A DNA stretch of 64,000 bases from Bacillus methanolicus MGA3 (lineage in GTDB: Bacteria; Bacillota; Bacilli; Bacillales; Cytobacillaceae): NCBI RefSeq assembly GCF_000724485.1, contig NZ_CP007739.1:1348843-1412842 (forward strand), read 5' to 3'. Shown here piece by piece: positions 43,997-52,775 of the stretch. The position numbers and the translations under genes were made by a program. The notes under the pieces are model-generated. The model ran no database searches, was not told the DNA's origin, and saw nothing but the letters and a program-made list of their open reading frames with translations. How positions within the stretch are numbered: the stretch's first letter is position 1; every line of letters starts with the position of its first letter.

Positions 43997-44839
43997 TTGA
44001 AGATATTAATTACCGGCTCAAATGGTCAACTAGGAAAAGAACTGGAGAGACAATTAAGCTTTTCACATATTGTTGTTAGCCTCGCGAAACACAATTTAGA
44101 TATTACTTCAAAAGAAGATGTAGAAAAAATCATTTCCAATATGAAACCGCAAATCATCATCCATGCTGCTGCTTTTACTGCAGTTGATCAGTGTGAAACT
44201 TACCGTAAGAAAGCTTTTGAAACAAATAGTCTTGGGGCTTTTTATGTTGCACAAGCAGCCGATAAAGTTGATGCACGGTTGTTTTATATTAGTTCTGATT
44301 ATGTGTTCGATGGAAATAAACAATCTCCTTATTTAGAGGAAGATGAACCAAATCCACAATCAATTTATGGACTAAGCAAGTGGCTTGGTGAAGAATTAAT
44401 ACTTCCATTTCATCATGTAACGGTTATCCGTACATCTTGGCTTTATGGGCATGAAGGAAAAAATTTTGTTAAGACAATGTTAGAACTGGCTAAAAAAAAT
44501 AGAACCATTCAGGTAGTAAATGATCAGATTGGCTCTCCTACGTATGTGAAAGATCTTTCTGAAACGATTATTCATTTATTTGATAAAAAGAATGGCATCT
44601 ATCATGTCAGCAATTCAGGATCATGCACCTGGTATGAATTCGCAAAAGCAATATTTGAAGAAGCTGGATTCAATCCGAAGTACGTATTGCCAACGACGAC
44701 TGAAGAATACGGAGCAATTGCTCCAAGGCCCCGGTTTTCGGTTTTAGGTCACAATGCTTTACTGAGAGAAACAGTTAAGATACCTCGACCGTGGAATGAA
44801 GCGTTAAAGGAATTTATTCGAAAGGAGACAGGTCAATGA
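43997..44839 (+). CDS. rfbD: dTDP-4-dehydrorhamnose reductase (SpsK/RmlD)
   Basis: TTG 43997, with GAGAAGGTGAG upstream, is preferred to ATG 43979, which lies inside rfbB. The 280-residue protein begins LKILITGSNGQLGKELERQ (NADPH site). It has HAAAFTAVDQCE, the YISSDYVFDG strand, the catalytic YGLSKWLGE (Tyr-x3-Lys, near 126) and TSWLYG. It reduces the 4-keto group to give dTDP-L-rhamnose. The stop overlaps the rfbC start (ATGA). A decayed copy of this gene lies at 39241. Confidence 0.94.
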   Translation: MKILITGSNGQLGKELERQLSFSHIVVSLAKHNLDITSKEDVEKIISNMKPQIIIHAAAFTAVDQCETYRKKAFETNSLGAFYVAQAADKVDARLFYISSDYVFDGNKQSPYLEEDEPNPQSIYGLSKWLGEELILPFHHVTVIRTSWLYGHEGKNFVKTMLELAKKNRTIQVVNDQIGSPTYVKDLSETIIHLFDKKNGIYHVSNSGSCTWYEFAKAIFEEAGFNPKYVLPTTTEEYGAIAPRPRFSVLGHNALLRETVKIPRPWNEALKEFIRKETGQ

Positions 44840-45294
44840 TAGAAGGAGTAAAAGTGAAGAATCTCGTAAAATATTGTGATGATCGAGGTTTTTTCGCAGA
44901 GCTCATCCGTGATGATGAACCGGAACTGTTATCGAGATTTGGCCAGGCTTCGTTATCTATGAGCTACCCCGGTGTCATTAAAGCTTTTCACTATCATGAA
45001 AAACAGGATGACTTGTGGTTTTTCCCTTCCGGCAATGCACAGGTTGTACTTTATGATATGAGAGAGGGCTCACCTACTAAGGGGAAAACGGATGTTTATT
45101 ATATGGGAGAGGAAAATCCGATCATGTTGCTCATTCCAAAAGGAGTTGCCCATGGATACAGAGTGTTAGGTGAGAAGGCCGCTACGATTATTTATTTTAC
45201 TACTGAATCCTATGATAGAGATAATCCGGATGAGAAACGAATAGAGTGGAATGATCCAAGCATTGGCTTTTCCTGGGAGACTAAAAACCGTTAA
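44836..45294 (+). CDS. rfbC: dTDP-4-dehydrorhamnose 3,5-epimerase, short SpsL type
   Basis: ATG 44836 overlaps the rfbD stop. The 152-residue cupin-fold protein has DDRGFFAELIRDDEPELLSR, the active-site region VIKAFHYHEKQDDLWFFPSG (His pair near 52-54) and IPKGVAHGYRVLG. It is shorter than classic RmlC (about 180) and like B. subtilis SpsL. It epimerises C3 and C5 of the 4-keto sugar before RfbD acts. With rfbA, rfbB and rfbD the pathway is complete, in the order of spsIJKL. Confidence 0.9.
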   Translation: MIEGVKVKNLVKYCDDRGFFAELIRDDEPELLSRFGQASLSMSYPGVIKAFHYHEKQDDLWFFPSGNAQVVLYDMREGSPTKGKTDVYYMGEENPIMLLIPKGVAHGYRVLGEKAATIIYFTTESYDRDNPDEKRIEWNDPSIGFSWETKNR

Positions 45295-45319
45295 GAGTTA
45301 ATAAGAAGGGAGGGTAACT

Positions 45320-46429
45320 GTGGAGCATGGTGTTAACTTAATTGGATACTCTAGAGCTGAATTTGGATTAGGAGAGGCGTGCCGTTTAGCGGCTAAATCT
45401 TTGCATTCCGTCGGAATCCCTTTTTGTATTATTAACTTTCCTTACAGTCCTTCAAGACAAAATGATTTAACCTGGCAACATAAGGAAGTAAATGAGCCAA
45501 TCTATAAAACGAACATTTTTTTTATAAATGCTGACCAATTATATTACCATTATAGAAAAAAGAATTTAAAAAGAACATGGTTCTTAAATCGATATAATAT
45601 TGGTTATTGGCATTGGGAATTACCGGAATTTCCAAATGCTTGGGTAAAAAGTTTTCATTTAGTGAATGAAATTTGGGTTCCATCAACTTTTACATTTCAA
45701 GCAATTTCTAAGAAATCAACTAAACCAGTTATCACGATTCCACACTGTATGTCATTTGATCCACCTGTTCACTTAAATCGCTGTAATTATGGGCTCCCCG
45801 AAAATCGTTTTCTATTTTTAACCATGTATGACATTCATAGTACGTCAGTTAGAAAAAATCCGATGGCCGTTATTCAAGCATTTAAACAAGCTTTTAAGCA
45901 AGATGACCATTCAGTTGGCTTAGTTCTTAAAATAAACAACCACTCTCATTTTCCAGAGGAAGTTGAATTACTAAAACAAAACATATTAGGCTATAACAAT
46001 ATATTTCTTATTGACAAAGTATTTAGTCGTCAAGAGGTTAACGGTTTAATGAACTTAATTGACAGTTTCGTTTCTCTTCACCGATCCGAGGGATTTGGAT
46101 TACCTTTAGCTGAGGCGATGTATTTAGGGAAACCGGTAATCGCTACAAATTGGTCGGGGAACATTGACTTTATGAATGAACAAAACGCATGTGTCGTGGA
46201 TTTTACATTAAAACAAATCGGCCAAAATTATGGACCTTATAGTGCAAATCAATATTGGGCGGAACCTCATACCGATCAAGCTGCTAATTTTATGAAAAAA
46301 TTAGTTCAAGACAAAGAATATGCCAATCGAATTGGAATACTCGGTAAAGAAACAATCATGAATAAATACTCGCCCCAAATGATCGGAAACATGTATAAAT
46401 CGCGTCTTCTTCAACTGGAATTACTTTAA
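45320..46429 (+). CDS. Family 4 glycosyltransferase, probable last gene of the rhamnose operon
   Basis: GTG 45320 follows GGGAGGG. The 369-residue GT-B protein starts GVNLIGYSRAEFGLGEACRL. The C-terminal donor domain has FVSLHRSEGFGLPLAEAMYL (about residues 254-273) with GKPVIATNWSGN, as in GT4 enzymes. Only 25 bases separate it from rfbC, so it is probably co-transcribed. A rhamnosyltransferase role is a reasonable inference. A terminator at 46479 closes the operon, and a group II intron has inserted right behind it. Confidence 0.85.
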   Translation: MEHGVNLIGYSRAEFGLGEACRLAAKSLHSVGIPFCIINFPYSPSRQNDLTWQHKEVNEPIYKTNIFFINADQLYYHYRKKNLKRTWFLNRYNIGYWHWELPEFPNAWVKSFHLVNEIWVPSTFTFQAISKKSTKPVITIPHCMSFDPPVHLNRCNYGLPENRFLFLTMYDIHSTSVRKNPMAVIQAFKQAFKQDDHSVGLVLKINNHSHFPEEVELLKQNILGYNNIFLIDKVFSRQEVNGLMNLIDSFVSLHRSEGFGLPLAEAMYLGKPVIATNWSGNIDFMNEQNACVVDFTLKQIGQNYGPYSANQYWAEPHTDQAANFMKKLVQDKEYANRIGILGKETIMNKYSPQMIGNMYKSRLLQLELL

Positions 46430-46478
46430 TATTTCCTTTTCACCCGTTAATCTTAATTATTTAAAGCAGATTATAAAG

Positions 46479-46509
46479 AAAACAGCGGTAGGGCCGCTGT
46501 TTTTATTTT
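46479..46509 (+). terminator. Terminator of the rfb operon, intron target
   Basis: AACAGCGG (46481-46488) pairs with CCGCTGTT (46494-46501) around TAGGG and is followed by TTTATTTT. Intron 2 starts at the next base. Confidence 0.88.
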
Positions 46510-48395
46510 GTGCGCCCGGCATGGGTGTAATCTATAGGGTGCAAGTCCCGAGCTGTGAAGGCAGAAGTAGCAGTTAGCATAACGCAAGGGTGTCCGTGGT
46601 AACGCGGAATCTGAAGGAAGCGGACGGCAAACTTCCGGTCTGAGGAATACGAACTTCATATAAGGCTAGGTATCACTGGGTGAGTTTGCAAAACAAAACA
46701 AAGCCCTTTCTGCCGAAGGTGATACAGAGTAAATGAAGCAGATAGATGGAAGGAAAGATTACACTCTTACCCGGGGAGATCTGACTGGCACGCCAAGTAA
46801 TCTTGGTAACCTATCTAGCGATAGATAGCTGAGCAGTCAGAAGTCAGCAGAGGTCATAGTACTCTTTCGAGCTCGAGACGAAAGAGGAAGGACCGAACAA
46901 TTAAGGAGAACGAAACACTACGCGTTCATCTTCTGTGTTGAAGCAGACAATCCGGCAGGACTTACTTGAAGGAGGAAGTGGTGAATCCCACGGGGGACTT
47001 CAAGAGGGTGGAGCAGAAGATGGCACAAATAGAGGGATTCGTTCACGTGGAGAGGATATCTATGTTGATGGAACTGATTTTGTCACGGGAAAATCTCCTA
47101 ACGGCATTAAAACGAGTTGAACAGAATAAAGGAAGTCACGGAGTAGATGGCATGCCCGCAAAAGACCTACGGAGACACCTCTATGAAAACTGGGACTCCA
47201 TTCGACAGTCGTTAAGAGAGGGAACCTACAAACCCTTACCCGTTCGTCGAGTTGAAATCCCGAAACCGAACGGCGGAGTAAGACTTCTAGGTATCCCCAC
47301 CGTGACTGATCGTTTCATTCAACAAGCGATCGCCCAAGTGTTAACGAGAATCTTCGATCCGACCTTCTCTGAACATAGCTACGGCTTTCGCCCAAGCCGC
47401 AGATGACATGAGGCGGTCAGGAAAGCAAAGGGCTATATCAAAGAAGGATATCGCTGGGTGGTCGATATAGACTTAGAGAAATTCTTTGACAAGGTGAACC
47501 ACGACAAACTGATGGGGATCTTGGCGAAAACGATCGAAGATCGGATTTTACTTAAGTTAATCCGCCGGTATCTTCAATCAGGCGTGATGATAAATGGAGT
47601 GGTAATGGAAACAGACATGGGAACGCCACAAGGTGGACCGCTTAGTCCACTATTATCAAACATCATGCTTCACGAGTTGGACAAGGAACTTGAGAAACGT
47701 GGACATAAATTTGTACGGTACGCGGATGACTGTAATATCTACGTGAAAACAAAGAAAGCAGGAATTCGTGTCATGAACTCCATTACTAACTTTATCGAGA
47801 AGGAATTAAAGCTCAAGGTAAATAAAGAGAAATCGGCGGTAGACCGTCCTTGGAAACGGAAGTTTCTCGGTTTTAGCTTTACACCAAACAAAACACCCAA
47901 GATACGGATGGCGAAAGAAAGTGTGAAACGATTCAAGAACAAGATCCGTGAAATCACATCCAGATCCAAACCGTATCGAATGGAGGAAAGAATTGAGAAA
48001 CTGAACATGTACCTAATGGGATGGTGTGGATATTTTGCCTTGGCAGATACACCAAGCAAGTTCAAAGAATTTGATGAATGGATAAGACGAAGACTTCGAA
48101 TGTGTTTATGGAAAGAGTGGAAAACGCCTAAAACAAGAATTCGGAAACTTAGAGCATTAGGTGTTCCAAGTCATAAAGCAATCGAGTGGGGCAATACACG
48201 CAAGAAATACTGGCGGATTGCCTGCAGTCCCATTCTACACAAAACCCTCGATAACTCCTACTGGAGTCAACAAGGGTTAAGAAGTCTATTCGAGAGATAT
48301 CATTTTCTACGTCATACTTAATTGAACCGCCGTATACCGAACGGTACGTACGGTGGTGTGAGAGGTCGGGGGTTAGTCACCCCCTCCTACTCGAT
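46510..48395 (+). mobile_element. Group II intron, class IIC-like, copy 2
   Basis: Same element as 27314-29198, 1886 bases, with GTGCG at the 5' end and CGAT at the 3' end. Domain V is around 48324-48360 and domain VI around 48363-48395. Differences to copy 1 are few single-base changes plus two four-base indels in the maturase frame. Flanks differ entirely, so the copies are independent insertions, both directly behind terminators. The low divergence points to recent spread. Confidence 0.9.
46981..48321 (+). pseudogene. ltrA: Group II intron reverse transcriptase/maturase with one nonsense codon
   Basis: GTG 46981 with AAGGAGGA upstream opens a frame of 447 codons. It stays in phase throughout but for a single TGA at 47404-47406, in the YGFRPSRR-G motif region (the other copy has GGA there). 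After the stop the frame continues HEAVRKAKGYIKEGYRWVVD and the RT core with YADD. This is therefore the less damaged copy: one base change would restore it. No endonuclease domain is seen. Restart at 47458 would give a protein lacking the first RT motifs. Confidence 0.87.
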
Positions 48396-48442
48396 TGGGT
48401 AATCTCTTGTTACTTAAGAAAAATTAATCTGATATCAGTTAA

Positions 48443-49735
48443 TTATAACATTCCTCCACCTAGATGAAATACTTTGGCATTTCCTTTTATTCCGTTTGAA
48501 GCATTTCTTGTATCATAAACGATTTTGGAATATTCTAATATCTTTTTGATAGGTAATGAAGAATGGTCGGTCAATATGACAACACAATCAAATATTTTTA
48601 GGGCATCTTCTGTCAGTTTTATACTTGTTAATTTCTTGTCAAATATTAATAATTCATCTACAAAAGGATCAAAATAAGATATATTTGCTCCTTTCTGAAG
48701 TAGGGATTCTATGATTGGGATTGCATGAGACTCCCGCAAATCATTTATATCTTTCTTATAGGTAACTCCACAAATTAAAATCTTTTTCTTTTTTACATCT
48801 GACAATACCTTTGTGATCTGTAATACGATGTGATCTGAAATCAATTTATTTATACGAATTGCTGCATCGATAAATTTGCTGTTCCCACCTACTTGACATG
48901 CTTTCCATTGCAAATATAATGGATCAACAGGTATGCAGTGGCCACCGATTCCAGGACCTGGGTAAAAAGGGGTAAAACCAAATGGTTTCGTACTTGCTGT
49001 TTGAATGACTTCCCAGACGTTAATTTTTAATAAATCACATAATATAGAGATTTCATTAATAAAAGAAATATTAATAAATCGATAGCTATTCTCCAATAAT
49101 TTTGACATCTCTGCTATTTCTGTACTTGAAGCTATAACTACATGGTTGAACACTTTAGAATATAAATCTACAACATGTGTCAAACATTCTTCTGTAACTC
49201 CACTAACTACTTTTGGAATATCTTTGATAGAGTGATCTTTGCTTCCCGGATCCATTCTTTCAGGAGAATATGATAAATATAAATCTTTACCTATTTGAAA
49301 ACCACTCTTTTCAAGAATAGGTTGAAGGACATCTTTTGTGGTTCCAGGGTAGGTAGAACTCTCCAGAACAATTAATTGTCCCTTTTTTAGCCTTGGAACA
49401 AGACAATCGGCAGCATTTATTAAATAACTTAAATCTGGTTCAGCGGTGACGGACAGAGGTGTAGGGATACATAAGATGATTGCATTTACTTCATTCATCA
49501 GATCATAATTTGAAGAAACTTTAAATGTTTGATCTAATATTGCCTTTTTTAGTTCATCATTTCGTATTTCCGGTAAATAGCTATTGAATGTATTAATTTT
49601 TTTTATTTTGTTTTCGTCAATATCAATTCCGATCACTTCAAAACCATTATTGATAAATAAGAAGGCAAGAGGTAATCCAACATATCCAAGGCCAATAATT
49701 GCAATTTTTTTCTTTGATTCAACATTCAACAACAA
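48443..49735 (-). CDS. UDP-sugar 6-dehydrogenase (nucleotide sugar dehydrogenase)
   Basis: The start is one of three consecutive TTG codons at 49735-49727 behind TTGGAGG; the ATG at 49756 would lie across that site. The roughly 430-residue protein has the NAD site KIAIIGLGYVGLPLAFLF near its start, CIPTPL, the ESSTYPGTT motif, and the catalytic Cys in GPGIGGHCIPVDPLYLQWKA. The C-terminal sugar-binding domain begins GVTYKKDINDLRESHAI. It is more like UDP-N-acetyl-glucosamine/mannosamine dehydrogenases than UDP-glucose dehydrogenase. It oxidises a UDP-sugar to a uronic acid with two NAD+. A single gene in convergent orientation to the intron. Confidence 0.88.
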   Translation of the reverse strand: MLLNVESKKKIAIIGLGYVGLPLAFLFINNGFEVIGIDIDENKIKKINTFNSYLPEIRNDELKKAILDQTFKVSSNYDLMNEVNAIILCIPTPLSVTAEPDLSYLINAADCLVPRLKKGQLIVLESSTYPGTTKDVLQPILEKSGFQIGKDLYLSYSPERMDPGSKDHSIKDIPKVVSGVTEECLTHVVDLYSKVFNHVVIASSTEIAEMSKLLENSYRFINISFINEISILCDLLKINVWEVIQTASTKPFGFTPFYPGPGIGGHCIPVDPLYLQWKACQVGGNSKFIDAAIRINKLISDHIVLQITKVLSDVKKKKILICGVTYKKDINDLRESHAIPIIESLLQKGANISYFDPFVDELLIFDKKLTSIKLTEDALKIFDCVVILTDHSSLPIKKILEYSKIVYDTRNASNGIKGNAKVFHLGGGML

Positions 49736-50082
49736 ATAAAACCTCCAAATGCACAATCGAGAAATATTCTCATTTGTACCAATGTTTGCAGCTCTTGAGA
49801 TGATATTTTATGAAAATGAATTTTTGGGAAATCGTGACAAATTACCAATTTATAAAAAATTCTCTTTGATTTCTCTATTTCTCAAATCCTTCATGCGATA
49901 TTAAGCATATGATGTAGTTAACAATATTATATGAATGAGCTTTGAAATAGGAATATGCTCACGCCTAATCAATTGATTGATGCAGCTGCCCAGCATAAGA
50001 AAGATTTCAATTATTGAAGTGGCCTTCCTACATTTAAACGGTTTAAAATGTATCACCCCAAAACATGTAAGGAGAATTGTTC
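49736..50082. other. Divergent intergenic region with a segment shared with 54311
   Basis: ATGTAGTTAAC plus ATTATATGAATGAG at 49912-49939 recurs with a one-base indel at 54311-54337. In both places it lies upstream of a minus-strand glycan gene. On the minus strand it contains CATATAATA, a sigma-K-like -10. A 20-codon stretch from ATG 49954 (MLTPNQLIDAAAQHKKDFNY) may be a gene relic. Nothing else is seen. Confidence 0.45.
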
Positions 50083-50910
50083 ATGAAAGAAGAAAATGAG
50101 AAAAACAATGCTTTAATTTCCATCATCATTCTTACGCGAAACGGCTTAAGTTATACTAAATTATGTATTGACAGTATTTTGGAAAACACAGAACTAAATT
50201 ATGAATTCATTTTCGTTGATAATGGTTCGAATGATGGAACCGTTCAATATTTAAGCACTGTAAAAAACGCTAGAATCATAGCAAATAAAGAAAATAAAGG
50301 TTTTTCTGGAGGATGTAATCAAGGATTAAAGATTGCAAGGGGAAAATATATTGTTTTACTTAATAACGACACAATAGTTACTAACGGATGGTTAACTAGG
50401 ATGGTTTGGTGGTTAGAAAAGGATCCTACAATCGGTGTTGTTGGTCCAAGATCTAATATGGTATTACCTGAACAATCTATCAATCCTGAACAATACAAAG
50501 CCAGTAGCTCATTACAAATTGAAAAATTTGCAACAAAATGGTCAAAAGAAAGAGCTCAAACAGGCAATGAAATATCACGCATAAGTGGATTTTGTATGTT
50601 TTTTAGAAAAGAATTAATTGATAAGATTGGTGGGTTTGATCCACGCTTTTTTCCAGGGAACTCTGAGGATACTGACTTTAGTATTCGGACTAGGATTAGC
50701 GGGAAGAAACTTTGGGTCGCAAACGATGTTTTTATCCATCACTTTGGCAATAGTACATTTATGATCAATAATGAAAAATATCAACATCTGCTTGTTGAAA
50801 ATAGAAAGAAACTATTAAGTAAATGGCAAATGATGAATTTAAATGAAATAGACGAATTGGTTAAGCGCGAATCCCCATTTGACCGCTCAAAACATTACAT
50901 CCCTCTATAA
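50083..50910 (+). CDS. Family 2 glycosyltransferase
   Basis: ATG 50083, after AAGGAGAATTGTTC, gives 275 residues. The GT-A start is LISIIILTRNGLSYTKLCID, the nucleotide-binding strand EFIFVDNGSNDGT, and the metal-binding motif IVLLNNDTIVTNGWL (about residues 91-105). A late FDPRFFPGNSEDTDFSIRTR follows, typical of rhamnosyltransferase-like GT2 enzymes, and VFIHHFGNSTF. It is a close paralogue of the gene at 57842. It is cytoplasmic, probably extending the spore glycan. Confidence 0.88.
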   Translation: MKEENEKNNALISIIILTRNGLSYTKLCIDSILENTELNYEFIFVDNGSNDGTVQYLSTVKNARIIANKENKGFSGGCNQGLKIARGKYIVLLNNDTIVTNGWLTRMVWWLEKDPTIGVVGPRSNMVLPEQSINPEQYKASSSLQIEKFATKWSKERAQTGNEISRISGFCMFFRKELIDKIGGFDPRFFPGNSEDTDFSIRTRISGKKLWVANDVFIHHFGNSTFMINNEKYQHLLVENRKKLLSKWQMMNLNEIDELVKRESPFDRSKHYIPL

Positions 50911-51060
50911 AAACGACCGGAGCCGATCTCCTCACTCAATTTCAACCTTATGCATTAATGAAGAACATCAAAATAACAATCGCACTCGTAAATTAGATTT
51001 CTTTAATGTGATAATAGCCAATATCTTTTAATTTCCACAAAAAATGGAACAATTGTACAA

Positions 51061-51087
51061 ACAGTTTCAACATACAATCATAAGTTA
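51061..51087 (+). promoter_or_regulatory. Sigma-K-like promoter
   Basis: AC at 51061-51062, 16 bases, CATAAGTTA at 51079-51087: an exact match to AC-N16-CATANNNTA. It lies 64 bases before the start of the small protein gene. Confidence 0.68.
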
Positions 51088-51150
51088 TCAAAGAAGGAAA
51101 ATACAAAAGCTACTTTCCTTCAAATTTGAAACTGAAAGGAGGATAACAAA

Positions 51151-51393
51151 ATGGGCGTTGCCACTTTATGTACTGTTACAGTAACTGGCACTGTCGGATT
51201 AGTAGTAGTAAATGCACAAGTATCAGTTCCACAAGACCCGACAGGGCTTATTGATGCTACAATTGACCTTCCCGCTCCGTTACCTGATCTTGTCTTAACG
51301 GGTTTACCTTGTCCAACACTTGAACCTATAGTAATTACTATTCCTGGTGTACTTTCATTGACGATCACTGTTTCAGAAACACCCGCTCCTTAA
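51151..51393 (+). CDS. Small hydrophobic, Pro/Val/Thr-rich protein, probable spore-surface component
   Basis: ATG 51151, with GAAAGGAGGATAACAAA upstream, gives 80 residues. It starts MGVATLCTVTVTGTVGLVVV, has Pro-rich middle turns (DLPAPLPDLVLTGLPCP) and ends ITVSETPAP. It is made of alternating beta-prone Val/Thr/Ile stretches with two Cys, without charged clusters. No family is recognised. The exact sigma-K-like promoter and the ATP-grasp coat gene behind it suggest a mother-cell-made spore surface protein. Confidence 0.7.
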   Translation: MGVATLCTVTVTGTVGLVVVNAQVSVPQDPTGLIDATIDLPAPLPDLVLTGLPCPTLEPIVITIPGVLSLTITVSETPAP

Positions 51394-51566
51394 CCAACCT
51401 TTATAGCTGCACCACATCTTTAATGATATGATCCCTCTTGTGTAGGCAGTTAGAAAAAACACTTACTGTTTTAACACAGGAGGAGTTATTTTTATTGAAA
51501 CGATAAGACAAAAGTCAAAAAGTTTTCATAGGAATTTAAATGGAAGGCGGAAGGAGTGATGATTCT

Positions 51567-52625
51567 TTGAAGAAAGATAGATCACAGCCCCAAATAGGAT
51601 TTTGCGTCTCAAGGGATTATTATCCAGGATTACTTGGATTAGTAACACATAGACTTCAATTTGCTCCAGACGACGTTGCCTTTATAAGATTTCATCTTAA
51701 AGACATAGATTTTGATAACCTTCAGGTGAAAGGGGATAAATTTCATAAGGATACGGGAGAGTGGAAAGAAGGAGTTTTTCCAATTCCTGACGTAGTCTAC
51801 ATGCAGTGTTCTGCTAACCGAGAAGATATAAAAAGGATAGAAGATGTAATCGGTCATAATGTATTTAATAGTTTTATATTCGATAAATGGCAAGGGTGGA
51901 ACCTTCTAAATAACGATAAAGAGCTGCGTGGTCATCTTCCAAATACCCAACTATATCAAAATAATATCGATTTAATAAATTTTCTAAATAAGTATCACTA
52001 CAAAGATGTCATATTAAAACCCATTTTTGGGTATAGCAGTGAAGGAATTTTTCGAATTAAGTTTCAAGAAAATGAAAAAATTCAGCTTTTACAAAAACAA
52101 GGATTAAAAATGGAAATGCAGGAATTTACCAATTACAAAGAATTTTGGGATTTTCTTTCATTAAATATTCATTATGGCAGCTACATTATCCAGCAAAGTA
52201 TCGAAACAATAAAACAACGTGAAAATGTAAGCGATATCCGCCTGAATATGAATAAGAACAGTAAAGGTCAATGGGAAGTGTCTTTATTGTTATTCCGTGT
52301 CGCTACTAATAGTAGTATTGTGATTCCATTATCGATATCAGTCTTCAATCTGGAAAATTTTACGAAATCGTCAATTTATGAAAAGGAAAAAATGGGTGAT
52401 ATAGAAAAGTCGATCATAAATCTTGGTCATAAAATTTGCCATGCTTTTGACAAATCAGGATATCATATGGCAGACTTGGGGATTGATTTAGGAATGGATG
52501 AAAATGGTCATTTATGGATTTTTGAAGTAAATCCTCTTCCACATCCAACTCTGGGATCTGTCCGAGATTATTCGTTGACCAGACCGGTGGAATATGCCTT
52601 ATATCTTGCATCGAAAAGGTCATAA
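51567..52625 (+). CDS. YheC/YheD-type spore-coat ATP-grasp protein
   Basis: TTG 51567, nine bases after GGAAGGAG, gives 352 residues; ATG 51540 in the same frame lacks a ribosome site. An N-terminal part (PQIGFCVSRDYYPGLLGLVT) leads into an ATP-grasp fold: NYKDVILKP-type lysine strand (YKDVILKPIFGYSSEGIFRI, about 150-169), YIIQQSIETIK, DIRLNMN, and the metal-ligand end HLWIFEVNPLPHPTLGS (about 318-334). This is the YheC/D family, found on spores and thought to ligate amino acids or to modify coat components. It is probably co-transcribed with the small protein upstream. Confidence 0.85.
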   Translation: MKKDRSQPQIGFCVSRDYYPGLLGLVTHRLQFAPDDVAFIRFHLKDIDFDNLQVKGDKFHKDTGEWKEGVFPIPDVVYMQCSANREDIKRIEDVIGHNVFNSFIFDKWQGWNLLNNDKELRGHLPNTQLYQNNIDLINFLNKYHYKDVILKPIFGYSSEGIFRIKFQENEKIQLLQKQGLKMEMQEFTNYKEFWDFLSLNIHYGSYIIQQSIETIKQRENVSDIRLNMNKNSKGQWEVSLLLFRVATNSSIVIPLSISVFNLENFTKSSIYEKEKMGDIEKSIINLGHKICHAFDKSGYHMADLGIDLGMDENGHLWIFEVNPLPHPTLGSVRDYSLTRPVEYALYLASKRS

Positions 52626-52634
52626 TGTAAACTC

Positions 52635-52729
52635 CCATCAGTGGAGGTTTTTCGAAGTACAGGATGTACGAGTGCCGACGAAGACATAAGGACGTGGGCT
52701 TTTTGTCATCGATCATTCCCCACTGATGG
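52635..52729. repeat. Inverted-repeat-bounded intergenic element
   Basis: CCATCAGTGG (52635-52644) and CCACTGATGG (52720-52729) bound about 75 bases with internal pairing (GTACAGGATGTAC, 52658-52670, and CGACGAAGACATAAGGACGTGG nearby). It follows the ATP-grasp gene but has no T run. It resembles the structured mini-elements scattered in Bacillus genomes. Confidence 0.5.
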
Positions 52730-52775
52730 AAAGTTGAACCAATCGACTCTTACAGGAATACTTACTATTATAATG

